From Alloyangia pacifica (GTDB lineage: Bacteria > Pseudomonadota > Alphaproteobacteria > Rhodobacterales > Rhodobacteraceae): a stretch of DNA of 64,000 bases. The stretch's first letter is position 1. Every line of letters begins with the position of its first letter. The stretch lies in assembly GCF_003111685.1 (NCBI RefSeq), contig NZ_CP022189.1, forward strand, positions 2,434,001 to 2,498,000, given 5' to 3'. The notes under the pieces were generated by a model. The model did no database searches and was not told the DNA's origin. It saw only the letters and a program-made list of their open reading frames with translations. Made by a program: the position numbers and the translations under genes. Positions 48,411-57,359 of the stretch are shown one piece after another.

Positions 48411-49394
48411 ATGACCAAGACCATGCGCGCCGTCGAGATCTCGCAGCCCGGCGGTCCCGAGGTGTTGCGCCTCACCGAGCGCCCCGTTCCCGAGCCTGGA
48501 CATGGGCAGGTGGTGATCCGCGTCGCCTATGCCGGGGTGAACCGCCCCGATGCGCTGCAGCGCGCCGGCAGCTACGCGCCGCCCCCCGGTGCTTCAGACC
48601 TGCCCGGTCTCGAATGCTCGGGCGAGGTGGTGGCCACCGGCCCCGGTGTCAGCTGGCCCGCCGTCGGCGATGAGGTCTGCGCGCTGCTGCCCGGCGGCGG
48701 CTATGCCGAGTATGTCGCCACGCCCGCTGCGCATTGCCTGCCCGTTCCCGCCGGAATGGGGCTGCGCGAAGCGGCCTGCCTGCCCGAGACCTTCTTCACC
48801 GTCTGGAGCAACGTCTTCCAGCGCGGCGGGCTGCAGGCGGGCGAGCGCTTCCTTGTGCATGGCGGCTCTTCGGGCATCGGCACCACGGCGATCCAGCTTG
48901 CCAGCGCGCTCGGCGCGCGGGTCTTCGCCACCGCCGGCTCGGCCGACAAATGCGCCGCCTGCGAGAAACTCGGCGCCGAGCGCGCGATCAACTACCGCGA
49001 CGAGGACTTCGTCGAGGTGATGCGTGGCCTCAGCGGGGCGAACCTGATCCTCGACATGGTCGGCGGCGACTACATCCCGCGCAACGTCAAGGCGCTGGCC
49101 GACGAAGGGCGTCTGGTGCAGATCGCCTTCCTGCAAGGGCCAAAGGCCGAGCTGAACTTCGCGCAGGTGATGGCCCGGCGGCTGACGATCACCGGGTCGA
49201 CCCTGCGCCCGCAAAGCGATCTCGCCAAGGCGCGGATCGCCGCGTCGCTGCGTGAACACGTCTGGCCGCTGATCGAGGCGGGCCGCGTCGGCCCGGTGAT
49301 GGACTCGGACTTCGCCCTGGACCAGGCTTCGGAGGCGCATGCCCGCATGGAAGGCTCGACACATATCGGCAAGATCGTCCTCAGGGTCGCCTGA
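48411..49394 (+). CDS. NAD(P)H quinone oxidoreductase (zinc-independent MDR, PIG3-like)
   Basis: This 327-residue protein of the medium-chain dehydrogenase superfamily has the GroES-like N-terminal domain (YAGVNRPDALQRAGSYAPPPGASDLPGLECSG) and the cofactor loop VHGGSSGIGTTAIQLA. The zinc-binding Cys set is missing, as in quinone reductases. The PPPGASD segment places it in the PIG3/TP53I3 group. It follows the COQ9 gene by 41 bp, so the pair may be cotranscribed. Confidence 0.9.
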   Translation: MTKTMRAVEISQPGGPEVLRLTERPVPEPGHGQVVIRVAYAGVNRPDALQRAGSYAPPPGASDLPGLECSGEVVATGPGVSWPAVGDEVCALLPGGGYAEYVATPAAHCLPVPAGMGLREAACLPETFFTVWSNVFQRGGLQAGERFLVHGGSSGIGTTAIQLASALGARVFATAGSADKCAACEKLGAERAINYRDEDFVEVMRGLSGANLILDMVGGDYIPRNVKALADEGRLVQIAFLQGPKAELNFAQVMARRLTITGSTLRPQSDLAKARIAASLREHVWPLIEAGRVGPVMDSDFALDQASEAHARMEGSTHIGKIVLRVA

Positions 49395-49404
49395 CCGACG
49401 ATCC

Positions 49405-49431
49405 CGGCTCGGCAGCCCGACTGCCGAGCCG
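49405..49431. terminator. Hairpin between convergent genes
   Basis: A perfect 11-bp stem (49405-49415 with 49421-49431) with a 5-base loop sits between the quinone oxidoreductase stop and the DUF2189 stop. There is no strong T tract on either side, so it may act as a bidirectional block or be only a partial terminator. Confidence 0.5.
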
Positions 49432-49436
49432 ATTCC

Positions 49437-50303
49437 TCAAGCCACCGCGCGGCGGTAGAAGTGCCAGCTCGCGTGGCCGAGCAGCGGCAGGACCAGCATC
49501 AGCCCCAGCAGCAGGGGCAGCGATCCCAGCACCAGCAGCACCGCGATCAGCGCGCCCCAGCTCAGCACCACCTTCGGGTTCTTCCGCAGCACGCGAACCG
49601 AGGTCATCACCGCCACCGGCGCGCCCACGTGCCGGTGTAGCAGCAGCGGGAAGGAGATCACCGAAACCGCCAGCGCCGCCAGCGCGAAGACGAAGCCCAC
49701 ACCGCAGCCGAGCACGATCATCCACCAGCCGCCCGGGGTGCCGAACACCTGATCGAGAAAGGCGCCGAAGCTTTCGTAGTGCGCCGGCCCCATGGTCACC
49801 TGGTGGATGAAATGCGCCGTCAGCATCCACGCGCAGAACAGCGCGATCAGATAGAGCCCCATCACCAGCATTGCCCCGAAGGCGGGCGAGCTCAGCACCG
49901 CAAAGGCATCGCGCCAGCTTGCCTCGAGCCCCATCTCGCGCCTGCGGCTCATCTCGTAAAGCCCGACCGCCGCCATCGGCCCGAGGAGCGCAAAACCCGC
50001 CGCCATGGGAAAGATCAGCGGCAGGAGCGCCTGGTGAAAGGCCATGCCCATCAGCAACAGCCCCATCACGGGGTAGATGAGCACGATGAACAGCACGTCG
50101 CTGCGACAGGCCTTGAAGTCCTCCCAGCCGGCGCGCAGCGATTCCGAAATGTCCGACATTGCCATGGTCCGCACGCGGCGCGGCGTATGGGCGTGGTCCG
50201 TCCCGAGCTCGCGCGTGGCGGCCGAGACATGCGCCCCCGCCGCCGAGAGCCGTTGCGCCGCCCAGCTTAGCGGGTTTCCGATCGTATGAGGTGTCTGTGC
50301 CAT
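49437..50303 (-). CDS. DUF2189 membrane protein
   Basis: This 288-residue inner-membrane protein has about six hydrophobic helices after a cytoplasmic N-terminus of about 65 residues. The family motif region is SLRAGWEDFKACRSDVLFI near residue 55 and LRKNPKVVLSWG in the C-terminal half. DUF2189 proteins are common in alphaproteobacteria, sometimes near cytochrome oxidase genes; function is unknown. An internal ATG (MAMSDISE) could be the start. Confidence 0.85.
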   Translation of the reverse strand: MAQTPHTIGNPLSWAAQRLSAAGAHVSAATRELGTDHAHTPRRVRTMAMSDISESLRAGWEDFKACRSDVLFIVLIYPVMGLLLMGMAFHQALLPLIFPMAAGFALLGPMAAVGLYEMSRRREMGLEASWRDAFAVLSSPAFGAMLVMGLYLIALFCAWMLTAHFIHQVTMGPAHYESFGAFLDQVFGTPGGWWMIVLGCGVGFVFALAALAVSVISFPLLLHRHVGAPVAVMTSVRVLRKNPKVVLSWGALIAVLLVLGSLPLLLGLMLVLPLLGHASWHFYRRAVA

Positions 50304-50343
50304 GAGCCTCCTCCCTTGGCGTCCTGCGCAGCGCCAATCGCGG

Positions 50344-50374
50344 GTCTGGTCCTGGCACGCGCCGATGACCAGAC
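50344..50374. repeat. Inverted repeat GTCTGGTC-N15-GACCAGAC
   Basis: A perfect 8-bp inverted repeat with a 15-base spacer lies in the divergent promoter region of the DUF2189 gene and the second quinone oxidoreductase gene. It is nearer to the DUF2189 start (about 55 bp). An operator role is only a suggestion. Confidence 0.45.
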
Positions 50375-50527
50375 GGGCCGGCCACGCGTATCTCTACAGC
50401 CTAGCACGAAACACGCTCTCGGTGAATCACGTCGATGAGACGCGCGCACCCGTGGGCCATGCCCCCTTGCCCCTGTCCGCGCCTTGTCGCAGGGTCTGGC
50501 CCAAACGCCAAATAGGAGCACAGGACC

Positions 50528-51514
50528 ATGGCCGAGACAGCCCGCACCGTCATCATCGAGCAAACCGGAGGCCCCGAAGCGCTCAAGCTGGTCGACTTGC
50601 CGGTTGGTGAGCCCGGCCCGGGCGAGATCCGCATCCGCCACAAGGCCTGCGGTCTCAACTTCATCGACTGCTACCAGCGCTCGGGTCTCTACCCGCTCGA
50701 GCTGCCCCACGCGCTCGGCATGGAGGCCGCGGGCGTGATCGAGGCCGTTGGCGAAGGCGTCACTCATCTCGCCCCTGGCGACCGCGCCGCCTATGCCGCG
50801 ATGCCCGCCGGCGCATACACAGAGGTGCGCGTGATGCCCGCCGCGCAGGTCTGCAAGCTGCCCGAGAACATCTCCTTCGAGGAAGGCGCTGCGATGATGC
50901 TGAAGGGCATGACCGTCCAGTTCCTCTTCCACCGCACGACGCCGCTGAAGAAGGGCGACACGGTCCTGTTCCACGCCGCGGCGGGGGGCGTCGGCCTCAT
51001 CGCCTGCCAATGGGCGAAATCCGAGGGCATCCGCTTGATCGGCACCGCGGGTTCGGACGAGAAATGCCAGCTGGCGCTCGACCACGGTGCCGACGCCTGC
51101 ATCAACTACAACACCGAGGATTTCACCCAGCGCACCCGCGAGCTGACCGATGGCAAGCGTGTCGACGTGGTGATGGATTCGATCGGCAAATCCACCTTCA
51201 TGGGCTCGCTCGACTGCCTCAAGCCGCTGGGGATGATGATTTCCTTCGGCAATGCCTCGGGCCCAGTAGAGGCATTCAACCTCGGTCTTCTGGCGCAGAA
51301 GGGCTCGCTGAAGGTCACCCGCCCGACGCTCTTTGCCCATATCGCCGACCCGGCAGCCTGCCAGGAAATGGCGGCGATGCTCTTCGACAAGGTCGCCTCG
51401 GGCGCGGTGAACATCCGCATTGGCCAGCGTTTCGCGCTGGAAGATGTCGCCGAGGCCCACCGCGCGCTCGAGGCGCGCAAGACCACCGGCCAGACCATCC
51501 TGACGCTCGGGTAA
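50528..51514 (+). CDS. Quinone oxidoreductase (QOR1-type MDR)
   Basis: This 328-residue zeta-crystallin-like enzyme reduces quinones with NADPH. It has the GroES-like domain (NFIDCYQRSGLYPLELPHALGMEAAGVI) and the cofactor loop FHAAAGGVGLIACQWAK, and no zinc Cys cluster. It is a paralogue of the PIG3-type gene at 48.4 kb and lies only 1.1 kb away on the same strand. The ATG is preceded by AGGAGCACAGG. Confidence 0.92.
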   Translation: MAETARTVIIEQTGGPEALKLVDLPVGEPGPGEIRIRHKACGLNFIDCYQRSGLYPLELPHALGMEAAGVIEAVGEGVTHLAPGDRAAYAAMPAGAYTEVRVMPAAQVCKLPENISFEEGAAMMLKGMTVQFLFHRTTPLKKGDTVLFHAAAGGVGLIACQWAKSEGIRLIGTAGSDEKCQLALDHGADACINYNTEDFTQRTRELTDGKRVDVVMDSIGKSTFMGSLDCLKPLGMMISFGNASGPVEAFNLGLLAQKGSLKVTRPTLFAHIADPAACQEMAAMLFDKVASGAVNIRIGQRFALEDVAEAHRALEARKTTGQTILTLG

Positions 51515-51537
51515 GCCCGCGCGCCGAATGGCAAAGG

Positions 51538-51568
51538 AAAAAGCGGCGCGGGTCATCCCCGCGCCGCT
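51538..51568 (-). terminator. FKBP gene terminator (shared by convergent genes)
   Basis: An 11-bp GC-rich stem (51542-51552 with 51558-51568) is followed on the minus strand by TTTTTCC. It lies between the convergent quinone oxidoreductase and FKBP genes. Confidence 0.85.
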
Positions 51569-51610
51569 CTCATGTTCGCCAGAGCCTCAGCCCCGGGCGA
51601 TCAGCACCGA

Positions 51611-52039
51611 TCAGGCGATCTCTACCAGCTCGATGGCAAAGGTCAGATCCTTGCCCGCCAGCGGGTGGTTGGCGTCGAGCGTGACCTCGGTGTCATTCAC
51701 CTCGACCACGGTCACCTGCACCACCTGGCCGGTGGGGGTCTGCATCTGCAGCGGGGTGCCCAGATCGAGCGGGATGTCCTCGGGGATGTCGGCACGCGGC
51801 ACGGCCTGGCGTGCCTCGGCGTGGACCGGGCCATAGGCCTCTTCGGCGGGCACTTCCACGGTCTTCTTCTCGCCGACCGCCATCCCCGGCATCGCCTTGT
51901 CGAGGCCGGGGATGATCTGGCCCGAGCCGACCTGGAATTCCAGCGGGTCGCGGCCTGCGCTGGAATCAAAGGTGGTGCCGTCGTTCAGGGTGCCGGTGTA
52001 ATGAATACGAACGGTGTCGCCGGTCTTGACCTGCGTCAT
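51611..52039 (-). CDS. FKBP-type peptidyl-prolyl cis-trans isomerase (SlyD-like)
   Basis: This 142-residue isomerase has the FKBP core (VRIHYTGTLNDGTTFDSSAGRDPLEFQVGSGQIIPGLDKAMPGM) with an inserted-flap domain (EAYGPVHAEARQAVPRADIP), which matches the SlyD/SlpA class. There is no signal peptide, so it is cytoplasmic. No His-rich metal-binding tail is present. The ATG at 52039 follows GGAGACTCCC. It helps folding at prolines and may act as a chaperone. Confidence 0.95.
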   Translation of the reverse strand: MTQVKTGDTVRIHYTGTLNDGTTFDSSAGRDPLEFQVGSGQIIPGLDKAMPGMAVGEKKTVEVPAEEAYGPVHAEARQAVPRADIPEDIPLDLGTPLQMQTPTGQVVQVTVVEVNDTEVTLDANHPLAGKDLTFAIELVEIA

Positions 52040-52274
52040 GGGAGTCTCCGATCTTTTGGGAAAGTTCTGTGGATGGGACGAGGCCACCTGTCGCGGCGGG
52101 TTCTCGTTTGCTCTCCCCTCCAACCTAAGCATCCACGCCCGGGATTGCAAAGAGGATGTCCGGGCGGGGCCCGGGCACGGCGCCCTGCCCCTCCAAACCT
52201 TGGCAAATTCACTCTTTCGACCCGCCCCGGCCCGTGCCACCCTGCGCCGGATCGCGAGGAGGACAGTTCGCCCC

Positions 52275-52964
52275 ATGACCCAAGCCGGCCAGATCGCCAC
52301 CTGCGTCTTCGACGCCTACGGCACGCTCTTCGACGTCTCTGCCGCCGCGCGCCGCGCCGCCGAAGCGCCCGGGCAGCAGGCGCTGGCCAAAGTCTGGCCG
52401 GCCCTCTCTGCCGACTGGCGGCGCAAGCAGCTGGAATACAGCTGGCTGCGCGCGGTGACCGGCGATCACTGCAGCTTCTGGCAGGTGACGCAGGACGGGC
52501 TCGACTGGGCGATGGAGCGCCACGGCCTGACCGACCCCGAGCTGCGCGAAACCCTGCTCGGCCTCTACTGGGAGCTCTCGGCCTACCCCGAGGTGACCAA
52601 ACTCCTCGCGACGCTGAAGGCGCAGGGACTGAACTGCGCCATCCTCTCCAACGGCAGTCCGGACATGCTCGAGGGCGCGGTCGCCAGTGCCGGGATTGAA
52701 AGCTACCTCGACGCCGTGCTCTCGGTCGAGGAGGTCGGCGTCTTCAAGCCTTCCCGCGCGGTCTACGAGCTCGTGGGTCAGCGCTTCGGCACGGAACCGG
52801 GAGAGGTGCTTTTTGTTTCCTCCAACGGCTGGGACGCGGGCAGCGCGGCGGCTTACGGCTTTCGCACCGCCTGGGTCAACCGCGCCGGTGAGCCCATCGA
52901 CCGCCTGCCCGGCCGACCGCAGCACGTGCTGAACGACCTGACCACAATCCCGGAGCTTCTCTGA
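52275..52964 (+). CDS. Haloacid dehalogenase, type II
   Basis: This 229-residue protein resembles L-2-haloacid dehalogenases. The nucleophile Asp13 is in VFDAYGTLFD, followed by the substrate-Arg region AARRAA, WRRKQLEYSWLR, motif II LSNGSP, motif III Lys in GVFKPS, and motif IV SSNGWDAGSAAAYG. These are the diagnostic residues of the type II class. The stop codon overlaps the next start as TGATG. Whether it acts on natural haloacids or glycolate-type phosphates is unknown. Confidence 0.92.
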   Translation: MTQAGQIATCVFDAYGTLFDVSAAARRAAEAPGQQALAKVWPALSADWRRKQLEYSWLRAVTGDHCSFWQVTQDGLDWAMERHGLTDPELRETLLGLYWELSAYPEVTKLLATLKAQGLNCAILSNGSPDMLEGAVASAGIESYLDAVLSVEEVGVFKPSRAVYELVGQRFGTEPGEVLFVSSNGWDAGSAAAYGFRTAWVNRAGEPIDRLPGRPQHVLNDLTTIPELL

Positions 52965-53791
52965 TGCCCGAGTTCACCACTTCCGACGGCCTGTCGATCC
53001 ATTACACCGACGAGGGCCACGGCATCCCGCTGCTCTGCCTCGCCGGCCTCACCCGCGACGGGCGCGATTTCGACTATCTTGCGCCCCATCTCGACCCCGC
53101 GAAAGTGCGGCTGATCCGCATGGATTACCGGGGCCGCGGCCAGTCCGACTGGACCGATCACACCAGCTACACCATTCCCATCGAGGGCCGCGACGCGGTC
53201 GAGTTGATGGACCACCTCGGGGTGAAGCAGGTGGCGGTGCTCGGCACCTCGCGCGGCGGGCTGATCGCCATGGTTCTGGCGGCGACGGTGAAGGAGCGGT
53301 TGCTCGGCGTCGCGCTCAACGACATCGGCCCCGAGATCGGAGGCGAAGGGCTTTCGGTCATCAAGGAGTACATCGGCCGCAACCCGGCTTGGCAGACCCA
53401 TGCCGAGGCCGCCGAGAAGATGGCCATGGGCATGACCGCCTTCAAGGACGTGCCGCCGGGGCGCTGGATGGAAGAGGTGACGAAGTTCTACCGCGAAACG
53501 CCCGACGGGCTGCGCATCCAATACGATCCACGCCTGCGCGACGCGGTGCTCGAGGCGGGCGCGCAGCCCGCGCCGGACCTCTGGCCGCTCTTCGATGCCT
53601 TCAAGGGGCTGCCGCTCTGCGCCCTGCGGGGCGATGGCTCGACGCTGCTCACCGCCGAGACCTTCGCCGAGATGCAGCGCCGCCGACCGGACATGATCGC
53701 CGCCGAGATCCCCGGCCGCGGCCACGTCCCGTTCCTCGACGAGCCCGAGTCGCTGGGCGCGCTGCGGCGCTGGCTGAAAATGCTGGGCTGA
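52964..53791 (+). CDS. Alpha/beta hydrolase
   Basis: This 275-residue alpha/beta-hydrolase has the nucleophile Ser96 in GTSRGG, the oxyanion region LLCLAGLTRDGRDF, and the catalytic His in GRGHVPFLDEPES. It is translationally coupled to the haloacid dehalogenase gene (TGATG), which suggests both act on one substrate, such as a halogenated ester or alkane product. This is an inference. Confidence 0.9.
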   Translation: MPEFTTSDGLSIHYTDEGHGIPLLCLAGLTRDGRDFDYLAPHLDPAKVRLIRMDYRGRGQSDWTDHTSYTIPIEGRDAVELMDHLGVKQVAVLGTSRGGLIAMVLAATVKERLLGVALNDIGPEIGGEGLSVIKEYIGRNPAWQTHAEAAEKMAMGMTAFKDVPPGRWMEEVTKFYRETPDGLRIQYDPRLRDAVLEAGAQPAPDLWPLFDAFKGLPLCALRGDGSTLLTAETFAEMQRRRPDMIAAEIPGRGHVPFLDEPESLGALRRWLKMLG

Positions 53792-53794
53792 GCC

Positions 53795-54700
53795 TCAGCC
53801 GAGGTTGAACACCCGGCTCGGGTGCAGCTCGCCGGCCTTGAAGATGCCCACCGCCACCGGCTTGCCCTCGAAGGACGCCCAGGCCTCGTCGCCGTATTCG
53901 GCCTCGCCGGGGATCACCATGCCGGGGTTGCCGTTGCGCAGCCGCGCCGCGCCCTCGGGCGTGCAGCGCAGCTCGGGCAGATCGGCAAGACCCACCTGCA
54001 GCGGCAGCAGCTTCTCGTCGAGCTCGGGGGTCTTCGCCAGCGCGTCGATCTGCTCGACGCTGATCCCGTCCGAGGCCTCGAACGGCCCGGACCAGACCCG
54101 GCGCAGGCGCAGCACGTGTCCGAAGCAACCGAGCGCCTCGCCGAGGTCGCGGGCGATCGAGCGCACGTAGCCGCCCTTGCCACAGACCATCTCCAGCTCG
54201 ACGTGGTCGGCATCGACCCGCTCGAGCATGATCAGCGATTCCACGAAGAGCGGACGGGCCGAAAGCTCCATCTCCTCGCCGTCCCGCGCCCGCTTGTAGG
54301 CGCGTTTGCCATCCACCTTCACCGCCGAGAACTGCGGCGGCACCTGCTGGATGTCGCCGACGAACTGGTGCAGCGCTTCCTTGATCTCGTCGTCCGAGGG
54401 GCGCTCGGCGCTCTCGCGCAGGATCTCGCCCTCGGCATCGTCGGTATTGGTGGCCTGCCCCAGGCGCACGATGAAGCGGTAGGCCTTCATCGCGTCGGTG
54501 ATATAGGGCACGGTCTTGGTCGCCTCGCCGAGCGCCACGGCCAGCACGCCGGTCGCCTCGGGGTCGAGCGTGCCGGCGTGGCCCGCCTTCTTTGCCGCCA
54601 GCGCCCAGCGGACCTTGTTGACCACAGAGGTCGAGGTCATGCCCGCCGGTTTGTCGACGATCAGCCAGCCGGAAATGTCGCGACCCTTCTTGCGTGCCAT
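53795..54700 (-). CDS. truB: tRNA pseudouridine(55) synthase TruB
   Basis: TruB converts U55 of the T loop to pseudouridine in nearly all tRNAs. The 301-residue protein has the catalytic Asp46 in [12 protein letters not shown], the conserved YxF region (AYRFIVRLG), and [13 protein letters not shown]. The start [18 protein letters not shown] is family-typical. It is convergent with the hydrolase gene with a 3-bp gap and no visible terminator. Confidence 0.97.
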   Translation of the reverse strand: MARKKGRDISGWLIVDKPAGMTSTSVVNKVRWALAAKKAGHAGTLDPEATGVLAVALGEATKTVPYITDAMKAYRFIVRLGQATNTDDAEGEILRESAERPSDDEIKEALHQFVGDIQQVPPQFSAVKVDGKRAYKRARDGEEMELSARPLFVESLIMLERVDADHVELEMVCGKGGYVRSIARDLGEALGCFGHVLRLRRVWSGPFEASDGISVEQIDALAKTPELDEKLLPLQVGLADLPELRCTPEGAARLRNGNPGMVIPGEAEYGDEAWASFEGKPVAVGIFKAGELHPSRVFNLG

Positions 54701-54897
54701 TGGTGTCCCCGCGCCTCTTCGTATGCCATCAAGGCGCGCCTGCTAGCAGGCGGGAGGCGCGGGAGTCAATCTGCGCCGGTGCGGCGGGACGCGCATGGGC
54801 GGTGCATGGAATGTGCATGACCTGTGCCTGCCCGTTCGCCTTCCCTCTGGCCGCCCCGCCCGTTAGGGTCCGCGCCAAGGAAAAAGGAGGCCCCGCC

Positions 54898-55686
54898 ATG
54901 CTCATGGCCGATCTCGGCGATGTCCGACTTCACTACCGCATCGACGGCCCCGACGATGGCGCACCGCTGGTGCTGGCCAACTCTCTGGGCAGCGATTTCC
55001 GGCTCTGGGACGGGCTGCTGCCGCACCTGCCCGAGGGGCTGCGGATCCTGCGCTACGACATGCGGGGGCACGGCCTGTCGGACTGCCCCGAACCGCCCTA
55101 TTCCATGGGCGCGCTGGTGCGCGACGCCGAGCGGCTGATGGAGCACACGGGGGTCCGTGACGCGATCTTCGTCGGCCTGTCGATCGGCGGCATGGTCGCG
55201 CAAGGGCTGTCTGCCAAGCGCCACGATCTCGTGCGTGGGGCGGTCCTGTCGAACACCGCCGCCAAGATCGGCACGCGGCAGATGTGGGAGACCCGCATCG
55301 CCGAAGTCGAGAAGCGCGGCGTCGAGGCCATCGCGGATGCGGTGCTGGAGCGCTGGTTCACCCGAAAATTCCGCGCCTCCGAGGCGATCAAGCCTTGGCG
55401 CAATATGCTCGCGCGCACGCCCGCAAAAGGCTACATGGGCTGCGCCGCCGCCATTGCGGGGACCGACTTCATGACGCCCACCTCGGGCCTGCGCCTGCCG
55501 CTTCTGGGCATTGCCGCCAGCGAGGACGGCTCAACCCCGCCCGATATGGTGCGCGAAACGACAGACCTCGTTCCCGGCTCGCAATTTGCACTGATCCGCG
55601 GGGCGGGGCATCTTCCCTTCGTCGAGAAGCCCGCGGAATACGGGCAAATTCTCACCGACTTCCTCAAGGGACAGGGGCATATCTGA
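54898..55686 (+). CDS. pcaD: 3-oxoadipate enol-lactonase-like hydrolase (PcaD)
   Basis: This 262-residue alpha/beta hydrolase has PcaD-like features: nucleophile Ser95 in GLSIGG, the N-terminal HYRIDGPDDGAPLVLANSLGSDFRLWD, and catalytic His in GAGHLPFVEKP. PcaD opens the enol-lactone in the beta-ketoadipate pathway. The ATG follows a very strong AAAAAGGAGG site. No other complete pca gene is present; a degenerate PcaB-like gene lies two genes on. The exact substrate is therefore uncertain. Confidence 0.82.
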   Translation: MLMADLGDVRLHYRIDGPDDGAPLVLANSLGSDFRLWDGLLPHLPEGLRILRYDMRGHGLSDCPEPPYSMGALVRDAERLMEHTGVRDAIFVGLSIGGMVAQGLSAKRHDLVRGAVLSNTAAKIGTRQMWETRIAEVEKRGVEAIADAVLERWFTRKFRASEAIKPWRNMLARTPAKGYMGCAAAIAGTDFMTPTSGLRLPLLGIAASEDGSTPPDMVRETTDLVPGSQFALIRGAGHLPFVEKPAEYGQILTDFLKGQGHI

Positions 55687-56396
55687 TGGCGAGTTTCCTG
55701 CTGATCCACGGCGCCTCGCACGGCGCATGGTGCTGGCGCGACGTGATCCCGGCGCTGGAAGAGCGCGGTCACACGGCCCGCGCCATCGACCTGCCCGGGC
55801 ATGGCGCCGATACCATGCCACGCGACGAAGTCACCCTGCAGAGCTACGTCGAGGCCATCCTCGGCGCGCTCGACGCGCCGACCATCGTCGTCGCCCACTC
55901 GATGTCCGGCGTGCCCGCGACGCAGGCCGCCGACCTGCACCCGGAGAAATTTTCCCGGCTCATCTACCTCTGCGCCTTCCTGCCCGGCGACGGCGACAGC
56001 GTCACCAGCCTCAGCCGCGACTGGCCGGACCAGCCGCTGAACGAGGCGATCCGCCGCGACGAAGGTGGCGCGACCTTCCATTTCGATCCATCCCTGATCC
56101 GGGAAAAATTCTACCACGACTGTCCCGCCGCGCTCATCGACCGCGCCGCGCGGCACCTGACGCCGCAGCCGATCTCGACGCAGAAGGAACGTGTCACGCT
56201 CACCGGCACGGTAGAGCAGGTGCCGCGGAGCTACATCCTGTGCTCTCAGGACATGGCCGTGCCGCCTGACCACCAGCGTGCCATGGCGTCGGTCTTGCCA
56301 AGCGACGAGGTCTACGACATGAGCAGCGCGCATTCGCCCTTCCTGTCCGACCCCGAGGGCCTCGCCGCCCTTCTGGACCGCATCGCCCGGAGCTGA
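55686..56396 (+). CDS. Alpha/beta fold hydrolase (methylesterase/hydroxynitrile lyase-like)
   Basis: This 236-residue protein has the compact fold of plant methylesterases and bacterial EstC-like enzymes: HGASHGAWCWRDVIPALEERGHTARAIDLPGHG, nucleophile Ser72 in AHSMSG, and C-terminal SAHSPFLSDPEG with the catalytic His. Its ATG overlaps the pcaD stop as TGATG. The substrate is unknown, but the coupling suggests an ester or lactone from aromatic breakdown. Confidence 0.88.
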   Translation: MASFLLIHGASHGAWCWRDVIPALEERGHTARAIDLPGHGADTMPRDEVTLQSYVEAILGALDAPTIVVAHSMSGVPATQAADLHPEKFSRLIYLCAFLPGDGDSVTSLSRDWPDQPLNEAIRRDEGGATFHFDPSLIREKFYHDCPAALIDRAARHLTPQPISTQKERVTLTGTVEQVPRSYILCSQDMAVPPDHQRAMASVLPSDEVYDMSSAHSPFLSDPEGLAALLDRIARS

Positions 56397-56399
56397 CCC

Positions 56400-57191
56400 A
56401 TGTCCGCCACGCCCTTCGACAGCGCCCACCTGCACCGCCTCTTCCCTGCTGGGGATCTCGCCAAGCTGTTCTCGGACAGCGCCGAGGTCCGGGCGATCAT
56501 GATCGTGGTGGGCACGCTGGCCAAGGTGCAGGGTGACGCCGGGCTGATCCCCGAGACCGCCGCCAAGGCCATCCACCGCGCCTCGCTCGAACTCCAGATC
56601 GACCCCGGCGCGCTGGCGCAGTGCACGGCAGAGGCGGGCAGCGTGGTGCCGCCGCTGCTGGATGCCTTTCGGTCGCTGATGCAGGCACCCGACTACGCCC
56701 AGTACCTCGGCCAAGGCGCCCTCCCCGGCGATCTGCAGGACTGCGCGCTGGCGCTGCGCCTGCGGCAGGTGCTGGCCCAGTTCGAAGCCGCCACCGAGAC
56801 GCTGCCGGGCAGCGACGATCTCGCCGTGCTCATGGCCGACTTGCCGGCGCTGCGCGAGGCCCTGCTCTGCGTGAGCCACAACGGCGACAGCGCCGAGGTC
56901 CTGCGCCCTGCGCTCGGCGCCGCGCTGAACCTCGGCGATCAGGGGTGGGGCGCCGAACGCATGCCCCTGACCAGGTTGGCGGATTGGGCCGCGCGGCTGA
57001 TTCGCGCGCTCGCGGGGCGCGCGCCGGGCAACGCGCCGCTTGCCGCACTGAAGGCGCACGCCGGGATCCTCGGCACCTCGCTCGGCGCGGTCGAGGGATC
57101 CGCCGTGGCGCGACGCCACGTCGAGTCCCTCATCCTGCCGCAGCTGCTTCTGGCCACCGGTGCCGCGCTCTCGCTCGCGGCACGACCCTGA
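56400..57191 (+). CDS. Degenerate PcaB-like (fumarase/aspartase superfamily) protein
   Basis: This 263-residue protein resembles the N-terminal half of 3-carboxy-cis,cis-muconate cycloisomerase (PcaB): AEVRAIMIVVGTLAKVQGDAGLIPETAA and LQDCALALRLRQVLAQFE. It is shorter than PcaB (about 350-450) and lacks the signature loop Gly-Ser-Ser-x2-Met-Pro-x-Lys-x-Asn. The conserved His of the HxGATSQD segment is Gly104 (YLGQGALPGD). It starts 3 bp after the upstream hydrolase. It is probably not an active lyase; it may be a structural or regulatory remnant. Confidence 0.72.
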   Translation: MSATPFDSAHLHRLFPAGDLAKLFSDSAEVRAIMIVVGTLAKVQGDAGLIPETAAKAIHRASLELQIDPGALAQCTAEAGSVVPPLLDAFRSLMQAPDYAQYLGQGALPGDLQDCALALRLRQVLAQFEAATETLPGSDDLAVLMADLPALREALLCVSHNGDSAEVLRPALGAALNLGDQGWGAERMPLTRLADWAARLIRALAGRAPGNAPLAALKAHAGILGTSLGAVEGSAVARRHVESLILPQLLLATGAALSLAARP

Positions 57192-57359
57192 GCGGTGCGG
57201 CCTAGCAAACACTTGCCAGCAGTGCCGGCTTCGCGCTAACAGCAGGACAGCCACGAAGACGATAAGACCCGTCCCGAGCCAACCTCAGGCGCCGCAGGAG
57301 ATCGCATTCCGCAGCGCGCGTACTATATTGCGAGTGAGACCTTGCAGAGGCATCGATTG

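Noticed and set aside
54898..57191. A complete beta-ketoadipate catabolic operon
   Set aside because: Only pcaD is recognisable with intact active site. The PcaB-like gene is degenerate, and pcaG, pcaH and pcaC are missing from the window.
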